64,000 nucleotides of DNA from Lentinus brumalis (taxonomy: Eukaryota; Basidiomycota; Agaricomycetes; Polyporales; Polyporaceae), in NCBI GenBank assembly GCA_001792895.1, contig MARA01000010.1:434001-498000 (forward strand), in the 5' to 3' direction. The notes under the pieces were generated by a model that searched no databases, was not told the DNA's origin, and worked only from the letters and a program-made list of their open reading frames with translations. Every line of letters begins with the position of its first letter. The stretch's first letter is position 1. Position numbers and translations under genes: made by a program. Shown piece by piece: positions 24,204 through 35,750 of the stretch.

Positions 24204-25118
24204 ACCTCCCTATTTGTCCGTGTTTGTCCGACGCACGTAAGAGAAAATCCGGTCCAGATTTAGCGGTTAATTGAACGGCGCACGTCGGCCTGTCAAACGC
24301 CTGCCGCCGATTGGCCACCAGCGGTCCTCACCCCAATTCCTGAGAGGCGGAGTTGGAACTCTCGCAATCTGATCCCGGCCGCTCGCCGAAAATACGCCAA
24401 ACGTCACGGCACAGTCACAGAAAGATGGGCGGGCCCGGAGGGAAGACGTGACATGGCGGCGGTCGGGCACGGCGAATCTGCGATCTGTGGTCAGCGGTAT
24501 GGCCGACACCACCGGGACGCCAGTGGCAGAAGGCGAATGTTGGACGTACTGGGAACGTATTGTGCCATCAGAGACCGACCCTCCAGCCATGTGCCACAGT
24601 CAATGCAATTAAGTAGTTGAAAGAACTCAGTCGGACCAGATTACCAGTCCTGAACGCGACCAAGTCCACAGAGCAGCTGTAGACTTCTGCAGACACAGTG
24701 GGATGCCTCCAGGGCCAGGTTACACCCCCAACTCAACTTGAGGGGCCACCGAGATTGAGCGTCGGAGATTAGGATGAGGGAAGCGAGAAGGGTTTGCTGG
24801 AGCTCGGAGAGGGCCCAAACCGACCTCGAGCGCTCGTCCTCTGATTGATGTCCGCCTTGGCCTCGGGGTGATACCATAGTATTCCTCGGCGGGAGCTCAG
24901 CTGCGGAGGCCCAGCCGATGTTTGTTAGGAGCTCCAGAAGACATTGTTCCTGTAGTTTATACGAGGTCTTGTGTGAGATCTCGGCTCGAGGTGCACGACG
25001 GCCTTGCAACGGGCTGAGGGCCCTGTACATAGTACTTAACACAAATGTTATTCATATCGCTTTCGAACATTATCATTCAAGGCACGGTGACTTGACACAA
25101 TGACCCTATAATTGATCT
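24204..25118. other. Region between the CxxC gene and the transposon
   Basis: A 133-codon open frame (25042-24641, -) starts MLSTMYRALSPLQG but has no recognised motif. It may be part of the 3' flank of the transposon. I could not locate the outer terminal inverted repeat of the transposon here. Confidence 0.35.
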
Positions 25119-28100
25119 CTACCCTCGCCTGGTCCTCTTCCGTCGCTGTGTCACAGGAGGTGGCGCAGCAACTTCATCTTCACTGGTACTGTCCTCTTCT
25201 GAACCCTCCATGAGGTCGTCTCCTTCAGTGCCTTCCCCGGGATTCTGCCGCTCGGCACGATTCTGTAAGTCTGAATAACTACTGTGAGCACATCAGTAAA
25301 GCCCCAAATTTATTAGTGAATATTAATGAATGTTAGCACATCTTAGCAAGACTTGTACCTATGCTAAGACGGCAAAGACACACTAACACACAAGACGGAA
25401 GTAGCTCCCAAGACCGGAGCCGAGGGGCAAGCAAGATGTACTAAGATGGGTAAGTGGAGATATATCATTGCGTGCATTGAGCAGGGCAAAAACGTTATTA
25501 CATTTGCATCTACATAAGTGTACAGAGGTAGCTACTCGGGACGGCCATTGGCGCAGGAGGGAGGCGACTACTCAGGGAGCAGAGACGGCTACTATGTGGG
25601 TGTACAACATGCTCGTTCGCGTCGACGTTCTTGATGCTGCGGTTGCACTCACATGTGATATGTGTCTCCGATATCTCCAGCACTGCGGGGAAGATTGAAT
25701 TAGCAAGCAGCAGCCAGACACGACAAGCGCGAGGTACCGGACAGAAGATGCAGGTCAGGCAAGTGATAGTAGACCGGGCAAGAAACAGCGGACCCAGGAG
25801 AGTCGAGACAGCAGACAGTCCCAGATCGTGTAGGAGAATCGAGACACGAAACCGGCAGGAGATGTAGACCGGGCAGGAGACGTAGTCCAGTGCAAGAGAC
25901 GTTGTCCAGGGCATGAGGTGTAGGCCGGGCAGGAGACGTAGGCCGGGCGGACAAGGGCAGGCCGGGCACGAGGAGGGCGGGCTGGGCAAAAGGTGCGCAG
26001 CCCATGAGGGAAGAGGGCAGGCGGGGGGCGCGAAGGGCAGCCCAGACATGATGACGAGGAGGTATGAGAATCTGTCAGGCGAGAACGCAAGGGAAACTCA
26101 CCTAGCCGCGGCAATCCCATGTACTATCCTCCCAAACCTCCTCCATAAACGTGAGAGCGGATCGTGTGTCGCAACGAGCCCCCGGAAGTCCATGTTCTCC
26201 TCTTTGCTTAGTGACTCGAGGCGATCCGATTGTACCACAGTCATGTTAGGAGCCCGGTCACGTTGCAAAGAGTGTTCTGTTCAGCGCAGTGAGGCTTGAG
26301 GAGAAAAGCAGAGTCTGGAGGACGCAGAGTTTGGGGATAGATGTTCTGCTGTCACAGAGCGGACACAGGACGGTAGAGTCGAACATACAGCGCCTGAACA
26401 GGCGCTTGATCAGTTTAGGGCAGGCTTGCAGCACACTTCGTAGTTCGTACCCTTTCGTACCTCGGCAGGCTCTTCGTTGCCCGCCCTCTTGGCCTTGAAA
26501 CTTCATTCCAAGGTCCGTTCTCAAAATTGCACTCCCTTCTGGGTCGCCTGGTTGTCCTCTCAAGTGCTCAGTATTGGTTTCACAACATACTCAACCCGTA
26601 CCACATCGTCCATCTGGGTGCCTATGACTGTAAGTCCGTGAGGTCTATGAGCTGACTAAGTAAGTTCTCGCTCGGTAAGTTGCAAGGTCGTCCGTAAAAT
26701 TTGACTTATAATGTAGCATGTCTGTCTTTGTGTATTAGGGATCTTTTTGAACTTCGATGTCTTAGGCATCTTAGTGCGACCTACTAAGATCACTAAGACA
26801 GCTAATAAATTTCGAGGGTTACTGATGCATAGACTGAAAGCTTCTGAGTTGCCCGTGACCCACCGAGTTCTTGCGCTTTCTTTCGTTCGGCCTTCTTCCG
26901 GAGGGTCTCGGCGCGCTTTCTCTGGGTCTCAGCGCGCTTTGCCACTTGAGTGACCCGCAATCCTGCCGCAAGTTCGGTGTGCCGCTCCTGGCGGTTTGGA
27001 TATAGAGGTATAGGTGCGACGAGAGATCTGGGAAGGTACTTGCGGAGCAAGGCAGCGTTATGGAGGGCGTGTGTGTTGAGGACGAACCGGCGCTGTGTCA
27101 TGTCGTGATGGACAGAGACCTCGGTACAATCTGTGCGCTGTCTCTCCTGCTCAATCGGACGAGAGCCTCCCAGCGTGCACTGAGATGACTCGCAGTCATG
27201 CTGGACGTTCACGACAAAGAGCACAGACTGGTGGACACAAATATCGGGTGGTTAGTATCTGGGGTGCGCGCGAGAGACACATAACGGGAACGCACACTTG
27301 TGGGTACTACATGACAGGCGTTGGAGCCTCCTGACAGTGCGCGAAGGACCGGCATGCCCAGAGATGGGTGGCGAAGAGATCCGAGGAGGTACTGTTCAAT
27401 GGTAACCAGCTGGACATGTGACGAGCTTGACCCCGAAGCCCCGCCGGTTCCGTAAAGAATTTCACGACACTGGCCAATGTAATTGTCTCCCTGTAGATCT
27501 CAAAACTCAGCGAGCGCGGAGGTGCTTCTGCATAAATGAAACATACCGTGTGACCTCGTACGAAGACCCATGAGTCGGGCTTGCAAACATCTCCAGACTG
27601 CGCAATCAATGAAGCCCCTAAGGTCCACGTAGCCTCAAGTGTGAGACCGTCCGGAACTTGAGAGGTCTCCGCCGCTACTTTGTGTGCCATGGTGTCAGAC
27701 GTAGACACCCTGACACGCTTGGCATGCGCTGGGAGCTCAATGAAGCCTGTGTCGGGCAAGAATGCATTGGCAGTCCACCCGAAGTGTTGATGTAGCACGG
27801 GAGACTGCCGGAACATGGTCAGAACTTCTCCTCCTGCGCAGATCCACTGCCCGTCGGGAGTCTCCCAGTACCCGCCAGTGGCTATGTGTCGGACGCACTC
27901 GAGGTCCGCCATTTTGCGGGAGATGTCCCGAGACGGCGCCTGGTGGTTACTGTGAACGGAAGACAGTCGGAAGACCGCATTGAACGATTCGGGGATCTCT
28001 GTGGAGAGACGAGGGAGAGGGCCGTAGCGGACGACGTCCTCGACAACATGAGGGAGGACCTGAAGCTTCTCCTTAACAATGATCCGGGCAGGATCGATAT

Positions 28101-31100
28101 TGGCGAAGGCATCTAGCAAGTTTCCAACGAGGACTTGCAGATCATCCTGTTGCACAGGGGCATGATGAGCTCATTGTTGCGATGACCGTTTGATAACTGC
28201 CGTGGTTGACTCACCGTATGAATGGCCATGTCTTCAATCTCAGTGACCCAAAGCATGGCTGAGAGTTCACCCATGGTTCGAACAAGAGTCTTGTAGTCTT
28301 CGTTGACCACACCGTGGATGTGGAACGCCATGGTCTGCGCAAGAGTCTTGAAGTGCTTGCCAATGAGGTTGTTCTTATACTGCATCATGTATGCCGCCCG
28401 GATTCGAGGTACTTCGAGCCCATCGAGGTTGGTGTCTTGGAGGCGGATGGTGAACACGGTAAATTGGGGTTCGGTCCATGCGGCACTATGGAGGCCATGC
28501 CACACATACTTCACCACCCCGAGGAGCCACGTATGAAGGAGTTCGACGGGTGTGTGCTTGTGAGGATCCAGGTCTAACAGAGTATCAAGCATGAGTGCAT
28601 CTGACGCGATGAAATATGAAAGCTCGAAGACACACTGGGCATATCGAGGAGGGGATTGTAAGGCCGGGATGTTTGAGCATTCAACCAGGCGAAACATTGC
28701 TCAGACACTGCCTCTTCCGACAGTTCTGGGTGTTCTGACTTGAGCTGACGCGAATGCTTGAGCAGTTTTTCAATCCAGCGTGAAGCGACCGGATCCTTGA
28801 CACCGAACGCCGTCTGGAGTGTATCGATAGGTTTTTCAATACCAAGGGTTGCCAGGCGAAGCTGCTCTTGAACCTTCGCCCGTGTTTCGGCAACTGTGCG
28901 TGGCTCACCGCACTGCATGTGCTGAAAATCAGCGATCATAGCATCATCGCGGCATTGGGCAATTTCATACCGTGTACAGCATCGCGTACCCCTCATCCGA
29001 CTCGCGTACCTCCGCAGGACCTCCTTTCTTACACCTCCGGCACTTACAATTCGCGTTGACACCGGCGTGTGATGCTTCCTCAGACTGCGCGGGGTTGTCA
29101 CCTGGGAGGGCTGGTATCTGCAGCCGGAACCGTACAAACCGATGCGTGTGAGCATTATAACACCGTACGGGGTTCTTGTGAGTGTCTCTGTAGCGGGAGA
29201 GTGTCAGGCAACAGCGGGGAGTGATAGCCACCGAGGTACACACTTGACAAGCTCGAGAACTGGAACAAATTGCTCGCTACCCGAGGCGATTTGTGACGTT
29301 GAAATAAAGTGGACAGAGGCCTCCTGCCTCGAGTAACGATTGGGCAAGCTAAAATTCTGGGCGTAGATGTTAATATGCTTTTGGTATTGCTTTGAGACGG
29401 CGCCGGACACATCGTCACAGAACAGAGAGGCACAGACGACGATCAGGTCATCTCCCTTGGCAATCTCTCTATCTGGACTTGATGCTGCGGCGTAAACGAC
29501 GCCAGATGAATCTGTCCAGACATGAGACGGTCGCAGGGATGCAGGTTAATCAATGCTGGCAGTACTGATCTGGTACCTTGATGTGAGAGGACTTACCGGT
29601 GAGATGGATCGGAGGTGAGTCTGCTGCAGTTAGGTCCAGAATGTTGTCCTTCAGTTTGGAGGCAAGAACGATGTCCTCCTCGGGCAAGATCAAGTGTACC
29701 TATTGTTCAAATGTGTCAGCTAAAGACGAGTCCAAATGATAGTGATCGAAACTCGTACTTGAGTACCGCGATGGTCTGAGTCGACACGATTCCCTCGGGC
29801 GCATACTTCGCCGTTCCTTGTGACCCACATCCGCGGGATGAACAAGCTGTCATCTTCCAAGCGGCAGAGTTCGTCGACGAAGAAGTGCCGCCCCTCCCCG
29901 AAATATGACGGCGTGAGGTCGCTTCGGGGTAGTTCTTTCAGATACTGAGCTTGTGCGAAGTCTGAGATTGGGCCGTCACTCTCGTCGGGATATATAATGA
30001 GGTCTCTGGCGATTGCGGGATGTGAAAGATCCTGGGGATTGGTTAAGCAGCGTCAGCTATCATGTCCAGGGGCATTCAAGATCTGGTTCCTTGCGCACCT
30101 TGCAGATCAGCTCCGTGATTGGGTTACTGTAGAATATGTTGCCAAAGTCGGATTTGTGCTCCCTTGGGATCACCCCGCATGTTGCACGGAGTGAATCTCG
30201 GAGCTGCTCACAGGCACGTACGGAAGGTACATCGCGCGCACCTGCCTCTTTCATCATCCACAGCAGGAGTCGAAGTTGGCTGACCGAAGTTCGTGCCCGC
30301 ATCGTGTGTAAATAGCAGTGAAGCAAGAACATCTATATGTCTTCTCAGGAAAGTCCTGGATGTGCAGGCAAGAGCTGACTCACGGTTTTCAAGCCGTATG
30401 GCGGATACCGGCGCTCCGTCGGTACATTCCGCAGGTACGCATCTAAATCAACTTCTCTCTCCTCAGGTCCTGCCACGGCCAATATCTCAGATCATTCGGG
30501 CCCGCTATGGCATCAAACAGAGACTCACGCAGTGCAGCATAATAACTCTGAGGCAGCTCAGGCAGCTCGGCTTCGTCCAGCTCTTCAAGCCCACCCCGAA
30601 ACTCTTCCTCGAGCGCCTCCATAGCAAGCCTCTCAAACTGTGCCCGGAGACGTTCCTGCGCGGAGTTGAGGGCATGTTCGTCTGCGACATCTACTGGAAA
30701 GTACGCATCTTGCTCCTCTTGAGAGAACAAGAAGTCTGACGCAGAGATTCCGTTTGTGTCTTCCAGGCCGTTGTTCAAATCAAAACATGTCTGTGGTGCC
30801 CGACTTGCACTCGCAGCGGTAGCATCAACTGGGGGAAGCAGCAGGCTATCTGCCGCATACGCTCTGTCGGCCTGAGTCCGTCGGGCCGCCTCACGGGTGC
30901 GGTTTGCTTGTCGCTCTTGAAGATAGCGACCATGAACCGCGCCGGACAGGTGGCGGGTTCGCGAGCTTCGACCAATCCACTGGGCAATCGCGAAAGGATC
31001 TTGGACCGCTTCGCCATCTCTGCAGACCAGACAACATATCTGTCTGCCATCAGGGCTCTCAACCCAGTCTGTTTGGCCAGGGTAAGCCCGAGATCATTCA

Positions 31101-31175
31101 ACCCCAGCCGGACTTGAGTTCAGCGTCGACTAACATACCTGGCCCCAGATCTTTGCGTTTGCGACCTTTCGTCAT
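25119..31175 (-). CDS. Transposon-encoded protein, large gene of a two-gene element
   Basis: Fourteen exons join in phase to about 1237 aa: 31175-31139, 31068-30529, 30469-30384, 30332-30099, 30031-29759, 29699-29597, 29511-29244, 29187-28971, 28921-28636, 28573-28215, 28146-27547, 27490-27296, 27227-26864 and 25270-25119. Near residues 25-58 there is a BED-like zinc finger, C-x2-C-x23-H-x5-H. A second Cys cluster (CKCRRC) lies mid-protein. Family hallmarks are HTPVELLHTWLLGVVKYVWH, then YMMQYKNNLIGKHFK, and late FVVNVQHDC and FVLNTHALHN. The C-terminus is a KRAE-type basic coil, then an acidic Ser/Glu tail ending RRKRTRRG. I associate this family with repeated DNA transposons of Agaricomycetes. 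A CACTA/CMC affiliation is only a guess. No internal stop or frameshift is seen, so the gene may be functional. Confidence 0.8.
25291..26827. mobile_element. 1537-bp non-autonomous element nested in an intron
   Basis: The left end begins CATCAGTAA, then six variable bases, then AAATTTATTAG. The right end is the inverted copy of the same arrangement. Together this gives about 26 bases of terminal inverted repeat with a few mismatches. CTTAG/CTAAG motifs cluster just inside both ends. No transposase ORF is present. It lies in the intron 25271-26863 of the large transposon gene. Without it, that intron would be about 56 bases, the local norm. A GCA may flank both sides, but no clean target duplication can be fixed. 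Confidence 0.7.
25720..26040. repeat. Degenerate GC-rich tandem repeat inside the nested element
   Basis: Imperfect units built on ccgggcaggagacgtag recur about ten times with spacing of roughly 20-35 bases (for example around 25870, 25930, 25945 and 25960). It reads as a decayed minisatellite. Confidence 0.55.
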
Positions 31176-31418
31176 GGTCACAGCGGCCTTTTAGCAACCG
31201 TTACCTCCATCCGATTTGACTCCCAGAGGTGCTCGACTCGCCGCATCTGTCGCCGGAGCAACATGAATGTTGACGTCCTGATCCAGCTCGCTGCACAACA
31301 TTCTTCACCCTGCCCTCGCTCGTTTTTCTCCCTCTCACCACGACACACCCGCTTCCACCTCTCTTCAGTCTCTCAGCACACCACAGACACTCAGTTCCTG
31401 TGCACAGCACCCGACCTC
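31176..31418. promoter_or_regulatory. Shared promoter region of the divergent transposon genes
   Basis: This 243-bp region lies between the two ATGs (31175 on - and 31419 on +). The part next to the + gene is strongly C/T-rich. I saw no convincing TATA box on either strand. Confidence 0.5.
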
Positions 31419-32903
31419 ATGTCGGAGCCCGGGCATCCTACTCCTGGCTTGGACTCTGACCCGATTGCCGCGCTTCTCGCGCGGTCTGCAGCTCGTCGTG
31501 CAGCCCAGGAGACTGAAGGTTCTGGTAATGCCAGTACTCAGGGGCCTGTGCCGAGCTCTCCAGGGACTCCAACAGGTGCCGGGGGACGGCAGCGCTCTCG
31601 CTCCGAGTTCGACTCGGAGCTGGGCCCGAGTTCAGATGACACCCATGTCTTCTCGGCTTCACACCGCGTCGGTCACAATCTCAACAATGCTTTCCTCAGC
31701 CGCGAGCTCAAGCGCGCCCGCACCTTGCATCCCGAGTCGGAGACAGCCCTTGACATGTTCTTGGCGGTATGCGACTATTTGTCAGCGCGGTCCTGAGCTG
31801 ATCTTGTGTTTGTAGGCCTCTCCGGTTGTGCGCCAGGCTCAGCAATTTGCCCTTTCCCTCGAGGCCAGAGACATGCTGAAAACCATGTCTCTGAGCCAGA
31901 ACTACGTCGTCCCGGACGATCTTCAGGTGCGCATATTGTCGGCTCAGCTGTCTCTTCAGCCTGTAATTCCCCCGATCATCGAGCTGATTGCACGCACCTT
32001 TGACAAGGTGGCTGCAAAAGACTACGCAGTCGCATTCATGCTGTCACCCACAATCACCTCGTACAAATCGCCCAACGCCCCGCACGCAGTCATGGTACTT
32101 AGTCATCAAGTTATTTCATTCCCACCACGCGCGGCAGCACGACTGATGTTCTCCTGAATTTAGAAGGTCTTGCGCGAGCTCAACGTGAACGGTCTCCCTC
32201 CTGAACATGAGACTGGTCAATCTGACAAGGTGACGGCCTTGATGGCACGTTGGCAGACAGACTGCCGCCATCACATGAAGCTTCAGGTGGCTCGTCAGCA
32301 TCATGCCCTGGTCTGCGACTGCTGATCATCAAGGACTCAACAGATCCTGAAGACGCTGGATTCTGAAGAAGACGTGCCCAAGGACGTCGCATCCCTGACC
32401 GCAGCCATCCTGGGGAGCTCCAAGGTACCGGCAACTGCCGCTCTCTATATCCGTATCGCAGTGATTGTGAGTTTCGTCCTTTGCCTCTATATTAATGTCC
32501 ACTCATGATCCGCACAGCGCTGGGTTGCCACCACCTACCCAAACACCGAAGAGGGTTTCTGGAACAAGGTCGATGAGGCTATGGCCAAGACTCGCAAGGA
32601 CAGCCAAACGCCCGCGGATGCTCACGCGTACGTTCATGCCCCCATCCGCAGCATGTCAGGAGACTCACAGAGCTCATATTTTGCAGCGCCTTCAAGCTCA
32701 TCTACGACGAGGATGTCATACAGTTTGGGGAGCCCGATATCCTCAACTATCCCACCACCGAAGCCCGCAATGTTCCCGGCTGGGTCAGCGACCTGTGCTC
32801 CAGCTCTTCGCAGCTCAACCCTGATCAAGGCGGTGGGACTGCGACGCGTGGTCGTGGTCGCGGCCGGGGCCGTGCACGGGGTCGCCGTCCGCGAAGAGGA
32901 TGA
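31419..32903 (+). CDS. Second gene of the transposon, function unknown
   Basis: Six exons join in phase: 31419-31766, 31816-32094, 32164-32284, 32343-32465, 32518-32628 and about 32688-32903. The product has a Ser/Pro/Gly-rich start (MSEPGHPTPGLDSDPIAALL) and then a charged helix RELKRARTLHPESETALDMF. A mostly helical middle follows (RQAQQFALSLEARDML, LQPVIPPIIELIARTFDKVA). The tail contains WVATTYPNTEEGFWNKVDEA and ends in an Arg-Gly run (RGRGRGRGRARGRRPRRG), likely to bind nucleic acid. I recall comparable proteins next to such transposases in other Agaricomycetes, but I know no assigned role. A DNA-binding accessory or regulator of transposition is an inference from position and the RG tail. 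Confidence 0.72.
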
Positions 32904-34895
32904 GTTATGCTCCTGATTAGTTCCTTCAAATGTACATACCGTGACACCCTTCTTGATACTGCGCATACATACCCACTCAGTACGCTCGGTGATAGCCTGT
33001 TCGTGGTCGAATATATGGTTCGTGCGCTGCTTTTGATCTGCACTATCCTCCGGGGGAAAACTCGTATGGTACTCTATCGAGTCCCCATTCGATCGTCCTG
33101 GTCAGCTCATTAATACCGGTCAAGTATACGTCGCCGTATACATCCACCAGAGGTCCCTCGACCCTCAAAGCGACAACGTTGACGGGCACGGCGTGGTGTT
33201 CCTCCTGGGCTCAACTGGAGCACACCGCTGGGTCGTCATTCCGAGGTCCTTGAATCTATGTTGGGTCGAGCTCAAATGATTGAGCTCTCCTCGAGCTTAT
33301 TCTCTCAAGTGAGAGTATTCAATTTCGCGTATCGTGTCCCGAACCGAGACCAAGCCGGGCTACTACGGAGACGCTGTCAGACCTCCGAGCGCGCTTTCGC
33401 ATCCAGTCTCGATCACATCTCCTTCCTAAACGGCGGTGTAGGTCGAGACTGGACCTTGGTAGTCACCGCGGACATCGCCACAATCAAGGGCGCGTCCGGA
33501 ATGCCGCTCAAGTGAAAGATCCCGACTCTCCGACCGACACTTCGGGCTGGCAGAGTCGCATAACCAGCGCACCGTCGTCAACGCCAGCAACGCGATGACG
33601 ACAGAGGCCAGGGACTGTCTTCCGGGCATAGAGGCCCCAGGGACCGCTCAGCAGCCCAACGCCGGTCGTGCTCACAGCCTGAGGACACCACGGTCGTAGG
33701 AAACACCTCCAGGTGGCGCGCCTAGTTCATGAGGTCGTCGACAGGACGTGCAGTATGACACGAACGAGCTGTCTCGGTCGGGACACCATAGATGTGTTCT
33801 TCGACGAGGACGACATCGAAGAGATGCGCGACAACCACTTGGAGCAAGCGAGTTGGCCCACTGACCTGCAGGAAGTCTTGCTCGAGTGACACCCACTATC
33901 CGCGGAAGAGGCCTCGACGTAGTTGTGTATTGTCGGACTCTTTGATCACCGACGACATGGGTCATGAGAGTAACCACAGTCTATGAGACAGTTCAGCATA
34001 TCACAGTGGCCCGAGCGCACAGTGCACGGACCTTTTGCTTCATATGGATTTGAATAGAGGTCTCCGGCCCCGTTGAGAACGGACATAAGGTCCGTTATCT
34101 CTGCTGATTACGCAGTGACTACGGTATGTCCACAGTGCAACACAGCGGAGGCGGTTAAATGTGGAGAGATTACCGCAAGAAGCGCCACTAGGTGTCCCGG
34201 AACTTCACAGATATCCAAGCATCGTCGAGGACAAAGACTCCATTGTCTCTAGTTGTTGAGCTCTTCACGCTGTCAGCATCGCGCCATGATAGCAACGTTA
34301 ACGAGCGCCGAGGGACTTACACACCAAGGTGACCAACCACTCGAACCCCCCTTCGATGTGCGCAACGACACTAGTGCCTTCTTTCCCGTTTAGACTGTCA
34401 AACGACTCCACCCTCGAAGACCTCGGGACCTATACGCGTTGTGGGCCGCTATCATGCGAACCGTACCAGACGAGCTCGACTGAAGAGCAAGCACGGTCGG
34501 ACGATTTATAGCAGGATGGGGAGACATCGCGAACGTCCGTTCGGCATGAGGGGACCGCGACACATTCGTTCGCCCGTTTCTTGCGCGCCGGCATCCGATG
34601 AGGGAATCTGTCCGCGAAGCTGTTGGCTTGGCGCTCCCTGCCCAGAGAGGCAAAAGGTCCGATACAGGACAGAGTTTCGATATAACATGGAGTGCTTCCG
34701 GTATCGCGGAAGATTTGGTTTGCACTGACGGAGGGAATAGTGGCTGAATGGTCAAGTCGATCCGTACGAACCATGCAGATATTTAGCCAAGCAGTACAAG
34801 TACACTGCGACTCGACCGTCAGCATGCCGGTCTACCACGCATCATGAACAGAGACTTACGTGGTAGATACACGAACCCCGGTACCGTGCGCGAAG
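32904..34895. other. Gene-poor flank of the transposon
   Basis: No complete gene is recognised. Two protein-like stretches on the + strand stand out: 33120-33280, including GHGVVFLLGSTGAHRWVVIP, and the small frame at 33752-33889, listed separately. The outer end of the transposon may lie here. Confidence 0.4.
33752..33889 (+). pseudogene. Short acidic open frame, possible gene remnant
   Basis: An ATG opens a frame of about 45 codons whose second half, DVFFDEDDIEEMRDNHLEQA, then SWPTDLQEVLLE and a stop, looks like a genuine C-terminus. No upstream exon could be joined. The family is not recognised. Confidence 0.25.
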
Positions 34896-35750
34896 TCATC
34901 GGGAGCTTCCTCGGCCCTTCGCATCCTGTTTCTGCTTCGCTCTCCGCTGCGGCGGGGCTTCCTCAGGCTGAGGCTCTGAGCCCTCCTGCTCCCGGCCGCT
35001 CGATCCGACCACCCCGCTGCCCTCCAGCGCGCCCTTGACTGTCTCCCACCATCCCGAGCCCAACGCCTCCTGCACAAAGCCCGCTACCTTCTGCACTGCC
35101 TCCTGCACGCCCTCGTTCGCTCTCGCAGCGTCGTCCCGGGCCGCCGCGTCCGCAGTATACTGCCACTCGCGGTGTTTGTCCCAGCTCTCCCAAGACTTCG
35201 GACGGTCCTTCTCCTTCTCCTGCCGAGCCGACGTCTGGCGGCGCGGCCGCGAACTCCGGGTAGACCGCTTGCGGCCCGAGCCCGAAGACGGGGACGAGTC
35301 TTGGTTCAGCATGCCGAGGAAGGTGCTGCTGAGCAGCGATAGCAGGCCGCCGCCGCCGCCGTTACCGTTGTGTGCCCCGACACCGTTCCCCTGCGTGCCC
35401 ATGAAGTATCCTGCCCCAGCGGCAAGTACGGCAAGAATTCCGCCCCATTTGACGAACCAGAACGTCGTGCGGATCATCCAGCCGGTCGTGCGGTAGAAGC
35501 TGACGAGGGCGAGGTACGCCATGAGCAGGGTGATGATTGGGGGGAGCATCTTCTGCGTGTCCCATCCTTGTGAGGAGGCAAAGCTGCTGACAAGGTTGTA
35601 CAGCGCCGCAAGAAGGTTGACAGAGTATGTGATGAGCGTTTCGACGATAGAGAACATCGGAGGTGGGAGGACGGAGGATAGGTAGTTCAGGATAGGGTCG
35701 AGGAACTGTTGCAAGTACGTGGTGTCGACATTGAGGTCAAAGTCAGCCAT
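34896..35750 (-). CDS. Predicted membrane protein, possibly Apq12-like
   Basis: A single exon encodes 284 aa. The N-terminal half has hydrophobic segments around residues 25-55 (MFSIVETLITYSVNLLAALY), 70-90 (PIITLLMAYLALVSFY) and 97-120 (FWFVKWGGILAVLAAGAGYF). A Gly-rich loop follows, then a basic Ser/Arg segment (GRKRSTRSSRPRR). A charged region with WESWDKHREWQYTADAAA and an amphipathic EAVQKVAGFVQEALG lead to a Gln/Lys/Glu-rich end. A nuclear-envelope/ER protein of the Apq12 type is possible from the layout, but no motif fixes this. The start MADFDLNVD was preferred over an upstream in-frame Met because the leader before it looks like a 5' UTR. Confidence 0.7.
   Translation of the reverse strand: MADFDLNVDTTYLQQFLDPILNYLSSVLPPPMFSIVETLITYSVNLLAALYNLVSSFASSQGWDTQKMLPPIITLLMAYLALVSFYRTTGWMIRTTFWFVKWGGILAVLAAGAGYFMGTQGNGVGAHNGNGGGGGLLSLLSSTFLGMLNQDSSPSSGSGRKRSTRSSRPRRQTSARQEKEKDRPKSWESWDKHREWQYTADAAARDDAARANEGVQEAVQKVAGFVQEALGSGWWETVKGALEGSGVVGSSGREQEGSEPQPEEAPPQRRAKQKQDAKGRGSSR

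Larger units (their letters stand above)
25119..32903. mobile_element. Two-gene DNA transposon with divergent genes, outer ends not found
   Basis: The large - strand gene and the smaller + strand gene start 243 bp apart and point outward. Both keep all splice sites and open frames, which suggests a young copy. The limits given are the coding limits. The real element must extend beyond them, but I found no matching terminal inverted repeats or target duplication by eye between about 24.2-25.1 kb and 32.9-34 kb. Confidence 0.65.

Noticed and set aside
24641..25042. 133-codon - strand open frame next to the transposon
   Set aside because: No recognisable motif and no relation to the transposon gene frame; kept only as a comment in the intergenic entry.
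32904..33120. Possible right-hand terminal repeat of the two-gene transposon
   Set aside because: A shared cgtgaca string near 25085 and 32937 is in direct, not inverted, orientation and too short to count as an end.
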